DNA from: Verrucomicrobiota bacterium
GTDB lineage: Bacteria > Chlamydiota > Chlamydiia > Chlamydiales > FEN-1388
DNA: 8,756 bases
Direction: 5' to 3'
Assembly (NCBI GenBank): GCA_018239705.1
Contig: JAFEGS010000023.1
Span: 1 to 8,756, forward strand
Below are positions 1 to 6,587 of the stretch, one piece after another. The notes under the pieces were generated by a model. It worked only from the letters and a program-made list of their open reading frames with translations, made no database searches and had not been told where the DNA came from. The translations under genes and the position numbers were made by a program. Within the stretch, counting starts at the first letter, position 1. Each line of letters opens with the position of its first letter.

Positions 1-1096
1 GGATATTGATATCGAGCGTGATCTTGTTATTTTTGATGAAATACAGGCATGCCCGCGAGCGCTCACAAGTTTAAAGTATTTTCAGGAAAAAATGCCCCGT
101 TTGGCTATTTGTGCCGCGGGTTCTTTGCTTGGAGTATATCTGGCCCCAGTGTCCTTTCCTGTTGGAAAAGTGGATATTCTCCATCTCTACCCAATGAGCT
201 TTGAAGAGTTTCTCCTTGCGCGAGAAGATCATAAATCTTTGCTTGTCTTGCGCGATGCAAATCATCTACCAATCCCTCACCTTGCACATGCGCATCTCTG
301 GCAACAGCTGAAAGAGTATTTTATTGTTGGGGGACTGCCGGAAGTAGTAAAAACCTTTATCAAACATAAAGACAATACATTTGTTGCCTTTCAAAAAGTG
401 AGAGAAGTCCAAAAAAATCTTATTACTTCTTATTTGGGTGATATTGCAAAGCACGCGGGTTCAGTTAATGCCATGCATATTGCACGCATTTTTGAATCTA
501 TCCCTTCTCAGCTAGCGCGATCGCAGGATGGCTCTGCATCAAAATATGTCTTTAAGGGTGCTGTTCCTGGAATAGACCGCTACAGTAAGCTTGTAGGGGC
601 GTTTGATTGGTTAGAGAAAGCAGGCCTTATTATTAAAGTGCCTATTGCCCATTCTGGACAGCTGCCCTTTTCTGCTTATTCAGAGGAAAATGTATTTAAA
701 CTCTACCTTTTTGATGTAGGGCTGCTAGGGGCGATGTCTAAAATCACTCCAAGTATGATTCATGACTATGACTATGGTTCGTATAAAGGATTTTTTGCAG
801 AGAATTACCTTGCTCAAGCTTTTTTAGTAAATGGGCAGCTGAGCCTCTATAGTTGGCAAGAAAAAACCGCTGAAGTTGAATTTTTATTTGAGCAGGGTGG
901 ACATGCAATACCTATTGAAGTTAAGTCGGGATGGGTTACCCAAGCGAAAAGCGTAAAAATTTTTGTAGAGAAATACCATTCACCCTATTACATAATCTTC
1001 AGTGCTAAACCACTTTCAGCTAGAGAGCACGTGCAGCGCTATCCTCTCTACTTAGCCGACCAATTTCCCTTGGATACTTTTCCATTGCCGGAGTAG
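1..1096 (+). CDS. AAA_14/DUF4143-type ATPase, 5' end missing
   Basis: This is the C-terminal 364 residues of a two-domain ATPase; the reading frame is open to the window edge (frame 2), so the ATG at 92 is internal and not the start. The fragment opens with a Walker B strand, LVIFDEIQ (about nt 23-46), followed by an AAGS segment (about nt 113-124) at the sensor position of this family. The Walker A loop lies outside the window. The C-terminal half has the DUF4143 layout and ends in a PD-(D/E)XK-like motif, AEVEF (nt 869-883) then IPIEVKSG (about nt 908-931). The first acidic residue, usually Asp, is Glu here. Family members are common in bacteria, often as strain-variable genes, and their role is poorly known; some have been discussed as antitoxin-like or DNA-linked ATPases. 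No substrate can be assigned. The stop is at 1094-1096, and the next gene begins 62 bp downstream. Confidence 0.88.
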   Translation, partial: DIDIERDLVIFDEIQACPRALTSLKYFQEKMPRLAICAAGSLLGVYLAPVSFPVGKVDILHLYPMSFEEFLLAREDHKSLLVLRDANHLPIPHLAHAHLWQQLKEYFIVGGLPEVVKTFIKHKDNTFVAFQKVREVQKNLITSYLGDIAKHAGSVNAMHIARIFESIPSQLARSQDGSASKYVFKGAVPGIDRYSKLVGAFDWLEKAGLIIKVPIAHSGQLPFSAYSEENVFKLYLFDVGLLGAMSKITPSMIHDYDYGSYKGFFAENYLAQAFLVNGQLSLYSWQEKTAEVEFLFEQGGHAIPIEVKSGWVTQAKSVKIFVEKYHSPYYIIFSAKPLSAREHVQRYPLYLADQFPLDTFPLPE

Positions 1097-1158
1097 GAAT
1101 GAGTTAGCTAATAATCTCATAATAATTGTAAACTTGGACCAAACTAAGAGGATTTCTA

Positions 1159-1890
1159 ATGTCAGATATCAATTGTACTTCCCCCATTCGTTCTTGCCCC
1201 CTTCAGCAGATTGTAGAAACAGTCTGTTCAATGCAAAATAGGATAGTTACTCTCTTTTACGCGGTTATTGAACAGGCAGAGCAGGCTCTAGTGGATGTTC
1301 TCGTAGCCTTCAATTTTTCCAAGTTTTCTCAACCTATAGCAACCCTTCATATCATCTTCTGGAACACCATTGACCCCACACGCTACCCCTGGTATGAGCC
1401 AATTATTGATAACAAGCTTACACTCAGCGCTATTCCACTGAAAAATCGTGGTCATCTTGAAGACCTTTGTAATCGACAAATCACAGCTGTTGTATCAGCT
1501 GTAAAAGACTTTGAATTTAGTGATGGCCTCTGGAGCGAGCCTGTCAAACCTGAAGACTGGAAGGCAAATGGAGTTGACCAGCTCGTGCTTGCCACACAGG
1601 ATCTTACGCCTCCGAGTATGGAAGATTTTGCAGATGGGGTAAACTTCATAGATAGGAAGATTACAAATGGCGAGCATGTCCTAGTGCATTGCAAAGCGGG
1701 GAAAGGGAGGAGCGCTTCTATTGTGGTGGCCTATCTACTCGTGCATGGGAAAAAACATAGGCTTCATTTTGATTCAGTAGACGCTGCGATTGCATATGCC
1801 ACATCCAAAAGGAGCGCAGTGGGAATATCTGAACGACAGAAGGAGGCCATTACGGCCTATTGGAATAGTGTGGAGCTGATTCAGGATTAG
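1159..1890 (+). CDS. PTPMT1/DSP-like phosphatase (Cys-based)
   Basis: A 243-aa cysteine-dependent phosphatase of the dual-specificity superfamily. The P-loop VHCKAGKGRSAS gives catalytic Cys178 and phosphate-binding Arg184 (C-x5-R). Asp148 in ATQDLTPPSMEDF is a good general-acid candidate about 30 residues upstream. The core from about 77 to 240 resembles the eukaryotic PTPMT1 family: a WY-x(8)-LSAIPL strand, an ITAVVS strand, EDWKANGVDQL, then the acid loop and P-loop. PTPMT1 dephosphorylates phosphatidylglycerophosphate in cardiolipin synthesis, so a lipid or phosphoinositide substrate is plausible; a protein phosphatase or a host-directed effector is equally possible. Residues 1-70 are an N-terminal extension with hydrophobic or amphipathic stretches that may bind membrane. 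The start is supported by AAGAGGA (1146-1152) 6 nt before the ATG. A CATAAT box (1118-1123) could be a -10, but no good -35 is seen. The TAG stop overlaps the 3' hairpin. Confidence 0.85.
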   Translation: MSDINCTSPIRSCPLQQIVETVCSMQNRIVTLFYAVIEQAEQALVDVLVAFNFSKFSQPIATLHIIFWNTIDPTRYPWYEPIIDNKLTLSAIPLKNRGHLEDLCNRQITAVVSAVKDFEFSDGLWSEPVKPEDWKANGVDQLVLATQDLTPPSMEDFADGVNFIDRKITNGEHVLVHCKAGKGRSASIVVAYLLVHGKKHRLHFDSVDAAIAYATSKRSAVGISERQKEAITAYWNSVELIQD

Positions 1891-1914
1891 TCCCTCGCGC
1901 AAACGCGAAGGACT
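1889..1914. terminator. 3' hairpin between convergent genes
   Basis: An 11-bp stem with one mismatch (1889-1899 pairs with 1904-1914) and a CAAA loop lies between the converging phosphatase and oxidoreductase genes. The stem begins inside the TAG stop of the phosphatase. The single C-A mismatch becomes a G-U pair in the minus-strand transcript, so the hairpin is slightly better for the oxidoreductase mRNA. Neither side has a clear run of U directly after the stem, so a classic intrinsic terminator is not proven; it may instead stabilise the 3' ends. Confidence 0.4.
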
Positions 1915-1936
1915 ACAGTTCTGACAAGAAGGCTAT

Positions 1937-2896
1937 TTATTTTTGTGAATAGATCACATCAATCATACGCATAGTGTCGATATTTCTATCGAACTGCTTT
2001 TGCAGCTCCTTTCGGTCTACTAAAGCCACATCAAACATTCGCTGTATGATGTTGGTTTTGCTAAGTGCCATCTCGACTCGTTTATCTAAGCTTTGATCGA
2101 GGTAGAGCTCGTAGCTGGTTTGGGTGAGCACTATTTTCCCCTTCTCCCCAACAATTTCAAACCGCTCATCTCTCTTTTCTGCATGGCGATCCAGGACGAT
2201 GGTTCCTCCAAAATTTTTATAAGTAAAGGTAATTTTTGCAGCATCTTCCAGTTTGTTTTTTTCCATATCGGGGAATTTATAGCTAAATTCACTTTGGATT
2301 TGCTCTGGATAGCCAAAAAAGTCATTTACAACATCAAGTGCATGGTAGCCCATATCAAGCACCACTCCACCGCCGCTTTTTACCGGATCACTTCGCCAGC
2401 CCGACGTCTGATTTGGTAAGTTAAATGTATAGGTATAGGTGAATGCAAGAGGCGCCCCGATTTGTGGCAAGTCTTCCTTCGCTTGTACGAAGAGGGGATG
2501 GGTACTTCTTTGGACTGTGGTGAAAAGTGGAAGGCAGCTTTTCTCTTGAATCAACTTTTTATAAAATTCCACTTCATGCAGGTTCATGCCAAGGGGTTTT
2601 TCCTTCACCACATACACGCCTTGCTCAAGAAGCTTTTTGGTTACAACATCGTGCTGATCATGGGGAAGGGCAACAAGCGCCGTATCAAACTGGGTGGTGT
2701 CAATAAGCTCTTGGATATTGCCATCTCGAATGACTTTCCATTTATATTTTGCTGCCCACTCTTCTACTTTTTGGGGCATTGTTTTGTTAATGACGATAGC
2801 CACGATATTTCCATTATCTGGTCTATCGAGAAGGGCCTGAATGTAGTCTTGCCCTTTTCCAGAAGCAGCTCCAATAATTGCTATATTTGATGACAT
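1937..2896 (-). CDS. Gfo/Idh/MocA family NAD(P)-dependent oxidoreductase
   Basis: A 319-aa cytoplasmic oxidoreductase. The N-terminal Rossmann domain starts IAIIGAASGKG, a variant glycine loop with G9, G13 and G15 rather than the usual GxGxxG. The family signature follows: VVKEKPLG with the E99-K100-P101 triad (Lys100 contacts substrate and cofactor), and GGGVVLDMGYHALD with the D181-x3-H185 pair expected at the active site of the C-terminal beta-sheet domain. Length matches the family. Members oxidise or reduce sugars, inositols, biliverdin and related compounds, and the substrate cannot be read from this sequence. The start at 2896 is chosen because AAGGAGAG lies just upstream. The frame stays open to an ATG at 3001, but those extra 35 codons come from the palindromic insertion and have no family resemblance. 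The gene is divergent from a LysR regulator, which is its probable controller, and convergent with the phosphatase. Confidence 0.9.
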   Translation of the reverse strand: MSSNIAIIGAASGKGQDYIQALLDRPDNGNIVAIVINKTMPQKVEEWAAKYKWKVIRDGNIQELIDTTQFDTALVALPHDQHDVVTKKLLEQGVYVVKEKPLGMNLHEVEFYKKLIQEKSCLPLFTTVQRSTHPLFVQAKEDLPQIGAPLAFTYTYTFNLPNQTSGWRSDPVKSGGGVVLDMGYHALDVVNDFFGYPEQIQSEFSYKFPDMEKNKLEDAAKITFTYKNFGGTIVLDRHAEKRDERFEIVGEKGKIVLTQTSYELYLDQSLDKRVEMALSKTNIIQRMFDVALVDRKELQKQFDRNIDTMRMIDVIYSQK

Positions 2897-2900
2897 AACT

Positions 2901-2908
2901 CTCTCCTT
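2901..2908 (-). promoter_or_regulatory. Shine-Dalgarno sequence of the oxidoreductase
   Basis: On the minus strand AAGGAGAG sits with GGAG (2903-2906) 6 nt before the ATG at 2896-2894. It decides the start in favour of 2896. It directly abuts the 8-bp repeat that borders the palindromic element, so the insertion stopped just short of the ribosome binding site. Confidence 0.85.
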
Positions 2909-2916
2909 TTTATTAA
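2909..2916. repeat. 8-bp direct repeat TTTATTAA, left copy
   Basis: TTTATTAA ends immediately before the first base (C2917) of the palindromic element and is identical to 3082-3089. Bases outside the two copies differ, so the repeat is exactly 8 bp. It is read as a target-site duplication. Confidence 0.75.
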
Positions 2917-3081
2917 CGCGAGCTTTGGATAAGAGCCCCCGTGAGAGTTTTTGCCCCTTTGCCCATCTTTCGACTATTTTTCCGAGCCCAGAGGACGCCA
3001 ACTATTGTGCTCGGAAAAATAGTCGAAATCTGGGACAAACTGGCTAAAAACTCTCATGGGGGCTCTTATCCAAAACTCGCG
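2917..3081. mobile_element. MITE-like palindromic insertion element, 165 bp
   Basis: The element is an imperfect palindrome over nearly its full length. It begins CGCGAG and ends CTCGCG. From the ends inward: 6 matched bp (2917-2922 with 3076-3081), one mismatch, 17 matched bp (2924-2940 with 3058-3074), one mismatch, 11 matched bp (2942-2952 with 3046-3056), a loosely paired stretch (2953-2967 with 3029-3045), then 20 perfect bp (2968-2987 with 3009-3028) around a 21-nt loop. A perfect 8-bp direct repeat flanks it on both sides. There is no transposase and no credible reading frame inside. Long terminal inverted repeats, a short direct repeat and no coding capacity are the hallmarks of miniature inverted-repeat transposable elements mobilised in trans by an IS transposase. 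The parent IS family is not identified; several bacterial IS families make 8-bp duplications. An RNA hairpin or a regulatory palindrome is an alternative, but neither explains the flanking repeat. Confidence 0.75.
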
Positions 3082-3089
3082 TTTATTAA
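3082..3089. repeat. 8-bp direct repeat TTTATTAA, right copy
   Basis: Identical to 2909-2916, starting at the base after the terminal CTCGCG of the palindromic element. Read as the second copy of a target-site duplication. Confidence 0.75.
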
Positions 3090-3173
3090 GTTACAGCCAA
3101 ATGATACCCCATGTTTATTATTATTAAAAAATTAATTGTTTTTATTAGTTTAATAAGCTAGACTTATGATTAT
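3090..3173. promoter_or_regulatory. AT-rich divergent promoter region of oxidoreductase and LysR genes
   Basis: These 84 bp are what remains upstream of the LysR gene once the inserted element is excluded, and they are strikingly AT-rich. On the plus strand, TTGTTT (3136-3141) and TAGACT (3159-3164) at 17-bp spacing are a weak -35/-10 pair for the regulator. On the minus strand TATCAT (rc of 3101-3106 plus neighbours) could be a -10 for the oxidoreductase. If so, the oxidoreductase mRNA would carry the whole palindrome in its leader. The promoter boxes are only suggestive. Confidence 0.35.
3142..3156. promoter_or_regulatory. candidate LysR-type operator (dyad TTATTA-GTT-TAATAA)
   Basis: A perfect 6-bp inverted repeat with a 3-nt centre, containing the T-N11-A core (T3143 to A3155) typical of LysR-family boxes. 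It ends 17 bp before the regulator's ATG, where many LysR proteins bind to repress their own gene and act on the divergent one. AT-rich DNA yields such dyads by chance, so this is a moderate candidate only. Confidence 0.35.
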
Positions 3174-4106
3174 ATGGATATCGATTACAACAAACTTGTC
3201 TTTTTTCTCACCGTCGTGCGCTCTGGAGGTCTCACTGCAGCAGCAAAAAAGCTCTATCGTACGCAGTCAGCTGTAAGTCAAGCGCTGAATGCACTTGAGC
3301 GTCAGCTCGGATTCAAGCTTATCACCTGGGAGGGCAAGCGCTTGCGGCTTACCCGAGAAGGCACGCTTGTCTACAATGCAGCTGAAAATCGTCTACGCGC
3401 AATTGAAGAAGAGGTGACAGCTATTAAGAGCTCCGGTCAGGAGGTAGGCGGTAGCATAGAAATTGGGATGCTCAATGATGCCTCGACACAGCTGCACGAG
3501 CTGCTATTTACGAAAATTGCGCAGTTTCGAACTAACTATCCTGCTGTTACATTTAAAATTCATTTTCACACGAGTGTGGGGATTGAGCAGGCGCTTCTGG
3601 ATCGCGAAATTGACCTTGGATTTTTAATTAATTTTCGCGGGCAGCAGCGCTTTCGCCTTATAGAAATAAGTACGGAGCAGCACCTGGTTGTAGCTTCACC
3701 GCAATATCTTACGCGAGTGGGAGGAGTTGCCAGTGTGTCAGACGTCATTTCAAAAGACCTTATCGATATAGACCAGTATTTTACCTGTTTTACACCGTGG
3801 GTTGAGTACCATGATGCTGCGTCTCTTCCTATTCTTGAAAAAAAAGCAGCTGTGATCGCGGTTCCTGACTTTCGCGCAATTGAGCAGCTGGTGCTGGCTC
3901 ATCAAGGGATTGCCGTGGTGCCAAAATACTTGGTAGACAAGGACCTTGCTCGAGGTCGGCTGGTGCAAGTACTACCTAAACTTTCTGCACTGCAAGTGTG
4001 GGTAAGCTGTGCGATTGAGCGCGGACGTCAGGAGCGTCCGTGTGAGGAATTATTTCTTAAAACATTGTCTCTAAAATATCCCACTGGTACAATCCTGAAA
4101 TTCTAA
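3174..4106 (+). CDS. LysR-type transcriptional regulator
   Basis: A 310-aa protein of standard LysR length. Residues 1-60 form the winged helix-turn-helix: LVFFLTVVRSGGLTAAAKKL, then YRTQSAVSQALNALERQLG (recognition helix) and a wing GKRLRLTREG. A linker helix (about 62-85) leads to a periplasmic-binding-protein-like effector domain (about 92-300), beginning GGSIEIGMLNDAST. The protein is expected to bind DNA in the cytoplasm as a tetramer and respond to a small molecule that cannot be predicted. It is divergent from the oxidoreductase, the classic arrangement for a LysR regulator and its target. No good Shine-Dalgarno sequence precedes the ATG, but MDIDYNKLVFF is the normal family N-terminus, so the start is secure. 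The next gene starts 20 bp after the TAA and might share its transcript. Confidence 0.95.
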   Translation: MDIDYNKLVFFLTVVRSGGLTAAAKKLYRTQSAVSQALNALERQLGFKLITWEGKRLRLTREGTLVYNAAENRLRAIEEEVTAIKSSGQEVGGSIEIGMLNDASTQLHELLFTKIAQFRTNYPAVTFKIHFHTSVGIEQALLDREIDLGFLINFRGQQRFRLIEISTEQHLVVASPQYLTRVGGVASVSDVISKDLIDIDQYFTCFTPWVEYHDAASLPILEKKAAVIAVPDFRAIEQLVLAHQGIAVVPKYLVDKDLARGRLVQVLPKLSALQVWVSCAIERGRQERPCEELFLKTLSLKYPTGTILKF

Positions 4107-4126
4107 TTTGTATACGCTGTTGTAAG

Positions 4127-5227
4127 ATGGATGAAGAGATAAAAAAATTACTCATTGAGTTAAAGATGGAGGGGCTGCTTCAGAGCTATGAAGCAGAGCC
4201 AAAAGCGCCTGAGAAGCTACTGCAGGAAGAAAAGATATCCATCCAAAAGCCGGTTGAGGCTGCACCAGCCCCATCCACCCCACCTGCGCCAAAAAAACGC
4301 ATTCTTTTTTCACGGACTGTGGCTGTAGTAGCCATTCTCACAGGTGTACTCATAACTGCTGGAGCTGTAGCGTGGAAGCAGTCAGACCCTCCTGTCGAGC
4401 TACGTGAAGCACCTATAGCTGATGTGCAAGAAGCAGCAGACGATGATCCTTATTTGGAGTCTACTCTTGTAAAGGCCTCCTGGGCGAAGGAAATCGATAA
4501 GAAGGATGCTACTCTTGGTCGCAGTATGAGGGTGCTTTGGCAGCTTTTGCACGATCGAAAAGAAGATCTCGATGCAATTGCAGACGATCTGTCAGCATGT
4601 CTCAGCGACAATGCACTGGTACGGCAAGATTTTTGCAGCAAAGAGGCCGATGTGCTGCTCTCCCGCTATAGCTCACTCGATGGGCGCTATGCATTTGAAA
4701 TATCTAATCAGATTTCGATCTTAAAAGCGATGGTTGATAAGGCCGAAGGTAGCGGTCTCGATCAGGCCTATAGAGAGATGCTGAATGAGCTGGGTTGCCA
4801 GACCTATATGCGCTACCAATATGACATCGTGGGCGAGCTTGTTGATGATGAGATGGAATGGCGTGAAGAGATAGCTGATATCCAAGAGGCAGTATCGATA
4901 CTCGATCTTCATCATAGCGTTGTGCGCTTAAGAAAAATTGTAGATAAGATGAAAAAAAATGGCTTTACAGCTGCCTTTTTTGATCTCGATGCCTTTCGCA
5001 AGCAGCTCTCTACAGAGGTGGAGCAGAGTCTAGACCAGCTGCTTTCCAAGCGAGATGGTTCCATTCCAGACTCGTCTGAGAATAGAGCCCTTTTAGAGTC
5101 TCTTCTTGATGAGAGCGGCATCAGCAGCGACAACAGAGAGCATTTTTTGCGGCAATTTGATCTGGTAGCGGGTCTTCCCAAAAACCATATAGTTCCCTTT
5201 TTTCAACACTCGGATCCGTTGCATTAA
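4127..5227 (+). CDS. single-pass membrane protein of unknown function
   Basis: A 366-aa protein that I do not recognise. Residues 1-58 are a charged, then Pro/Ala-rich cytoplasmic tail, with a short amphipathic start (EEIKKLLIELKMEGLLQ). KKR (56-58) precedes one hydrophobic helix at about 61-83 (TVAVVAILTGVLITAGAVAW). The positive-inside rule puts the 280-residue C-terminal part outside the inner membrane. That part is mostly acidic and predicted helical, rich in Leu, Asp and Glu, with three cysteines (158, 170, 224). There is no signal cleavage site, so it should stay anchored. The start gives a 20-bp gap to the LysR gene; the Shine-Dalgarno signal is poor, and ATG at codon 14 is a weaker alternative. 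It lies 45 bp upstream of hisS on the same strand. An envelope or lineage-specific structural role is possible but unsupported. Confidence 0.78.
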   Translation: MDEEIKKLLIELKMEGLLQSYEAEPKAPEKLLQEEKISIQKPVEAAPAPSTPPAPKKRILFSRTVAVVAILTGVLITAGAVAWKQSDPPVELREAPIADVQEAADDDPYLESTLVKASWAKEIDKKDATLGRSMRVLWQLLHDRKEDLDAIADDLSACLSDNALVRQDFCSKEADVLLSRYSSLDGRYAFEISNQISILKAMVDKAEGSGLDQAYREMLNELGCQTYMRYQYDIVGELVDDEMEWREEIADIQEAVSILDLHHSVVRLRKIVDKMKKNGFTAAFFDLDAFRKQLSTEVEQSLDQLLSKRDGSIPDSSENRALLESLLDESGISSDNREHFLRQFDLVAGLPKNHIVPFFQHSDPLH

Positions 5228-5245
5228 TAGTGAGAAGTTGCTAGT

Positions 5246-5261
5246 CTTAATGCCAATTAAG
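5246..5261. promoter_or_regulatory. small inverted repeat in front of hisS
   Basis: CTTAAT-GCCA-ATTAAG is a perfect 6-bp dyad that ends at the base before the hisS Shine-Dalgarno sequence (TAAGGAG, 5262-5268). It could form a weak AU-rich hairpin next to the ribosome binding site or be a protein-binding dyad. Chance occurrence cannot be excluded. Confidence 0.25.
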
Positions 5262-5272
5262 TAAGGAGTCTC

Positions 5273-6571
5273 ATGGGCATTGCTATTCCCACAGGTGTTT
5301 TTGATATCTTACCGAACGACCAGAAAGAGACATGGAGAGAGTCGCACCTTTGGAGTTATGTAGAAGAGATTATGAGAGCGCATGCTGGCGCATATGGCTG
5401 CCATGAAATACGCACGCCTATTTTTGAGCGCACAGAGCTTTTCCAGCGCAGTGTGGGCGATGCTACAGACATCGTCTCAAAAGAGATGTATACCTTCCAG
5501 GATAGAGGGCAGCGGTCGATGTCGCTCAGGCCTGAAGGAACAGCCTCCGTCATGCGCGCCTACATCGAAAAAAACCTTCATACCGCTCCTTCCTGCCAGC
5601 GCCTCTTTTATATAGGACCGATGTTCCGCTATGAGCGGCCTCAGGCGGGACGATATCGTCAGTTCCACCACTTTGGCGTAGAGGTTATTGGCAATCCCAA
5701 TCCGGAGCTCGATGCAGAGCTCATGGAGATGACCTATTCTCTTTGTGAGCGGTTAGGGCTGCAAAACCTCAAACTCTGTATCAATTCATTGGGCGAAAGG
5801 TGCGCCAGACAGCGGTTTCGAAAGGCATTAATCGACTTTCTCACGCCCCATTTTGCTGATCTCTCTGCAGATAGCCAGGCACGCTTTAGCGCAAACCCTC
5901 TTCGCATTTTAGACTCAAAAGATCCCAAAGACTGTGAAATTGTGCAGAAGGCGCCCTCTATTTTAGAGTTCTTGAGTCCAGAATCAAAGGCCCAGTTTGA
6001 AAAGATCCAGCAGATTTTGACCCACCTCCAGATTCCCTATGAGGTCAATAGCCGATTGGTGAGGGGACTCGATTACTACAACAATGCTGTCTTTGAGGTT
6101 ACCTCGGGCCGTCTTGGAGCGCAAAATTCAGTAGCAGGCGGTGGTCGCTACGATGGCCTTCTGAAAAGCCTTGGTGGTCCAGATCTGCCCTCAAGCGGGT
6201 ATGCAATTGGAATAGAGCGGCTGATTCAGGTCCTTCTTCAGCAGAGCCATTTTGTTCCCACTATGAAACGCCCCCTTCTCTATCTCATTGCCCTTGGTGA
6301 TAGCGCGATGCTCCATGCCTTCAGTTTGACAAGAACGCTTAGAAAAGAGGGAATTTGCTGTCATCTCGATCTGAGCGGTAAAAAGCTCAAATCGGCCATG
6401 CAGCATGCAGATAATCTTAAGGCGCAGTTCGTCATTGTTCTTGGCGAAGATGAGCTTAAAGAGGGGAAGATTCAACTCAAAGAGATGGCTACTGGAAAGA
6501 AAATCGAACTCTCTTTAGAATCAGTACCATTCTTCCTTAAGGAATTGCCTAAAGGCTACCAAATATCCTGA
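5273..6571 (+). CDS. hisS: histidyl-tRNA synthetase
   Basis: A 432-aa class II synthetase that charges tRNA-His with histidine in the cytoplasm; length is normal for the bacterial enzyme. Domains in order: N-terminal PTGVFDILP (6-14); motif 1 region (about 40-60); motif 2 with RPEGT (86-90) and FRYERPQAGRYRQFHHFGVE (118-137); the histidine-specific loop LVRGLDYYN (262-270); GGGRYDGL (289-296); motif 3 AIGIERL (311-317) carrying the ATP-binding arginine. The anticodon-binding domain runs from about 334 to the end. The start is supported by TAAGGAG (5262-5268) with a 4-nt spacer. It is followed after 16 bp by aspS, an order shared with Chlamydia. No T-box or other leader is visible in the short upstream gap. 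Confidence 0.98.
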   Translation: MGIAIPTGVFDILPNDQKETWRESHLWSYVEEIMRAHAGAYGCHEIRTPIFERTELFQRSVGDATDIVSKEMYTFQDRGQRSMSLRPEGTASVMRAYIEKNLHTAPSCQRLFYIGPMFRYERPQAGRYRQFHHFGVEVIGNPNPELDAELMEMTYSLCERLGLQNLKLCINSLGERCARQRFRKALIDFLTPHFADLSADSQARFSANPLRILDSKDPKDCEIVQKAPSILEFLSPESKAQFEKIQQILTHLQIPYEVNSRLVRGLDYYNNAVFEVTSGRLGAQNSVAGGGRYDGLLKSLGGPDLPSSGYAIGIERLIQVLLQQSHFVPTMKRPLLYLIALGDSAMLHAFSLTRTLRKEGICCHLDLSGKKLKSAMQHADNLKAQFVIVLGEDELKEGKIQLKEMATGKKIELSLESVPFFLKELPKGYQIS

Positions 6572-6587
6572 TAAGAGATTTTTTAAT

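Noticed and set aside
92..1096. ATG at 92 as the start of the first gene
   Set aside because: The frame continues open to the window edge and encodes a Walker B motif upstream of this ATG, so the gene is truncated by the window and 92 is an internal methionine.
2462..2890. A 142-codon plus-strand open frame inside the oxidoreductase
   Set aside because: It lies antisense to the Rossmann domain, and its translation shows no family features.
2897..3001. A 35-codon N-terminal extension of the oxidoreductase starting at 3001
   Set aside because: It is encoded mainly by the palindromic insertion, has no Shine-Dalgarno sequence, and does not resemble the family. The ATG at 2896 has a strong AAGGAGAG and directly precedes the Rossmann strand.
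2917..3081. The palindrome as a transcription terminator or CRISPR-like repeat
   Set aside because: It lies between divergent genes where no terminator is needed, it is far longer than intrinsic terminators, it is not repeated in the window, and it is bordered by an exact 8-bp direct repeat.
2941..3135. A 64-codon plus-strand open frame through the palindrome
   Set aside because: It runs through both palindrome arms and AT-rich intergenic DNA, has no ribosome binding site and no protein-like features, so it is not evidence of a gene inside the element.
5228..5272. T-box or other tRNA-sensing leader in front of hisS
   Set aside because: The gap is only 45 bp, with no T-box consensus and no terminator/antiterminator pair; only a small 6-bp dyad is present.
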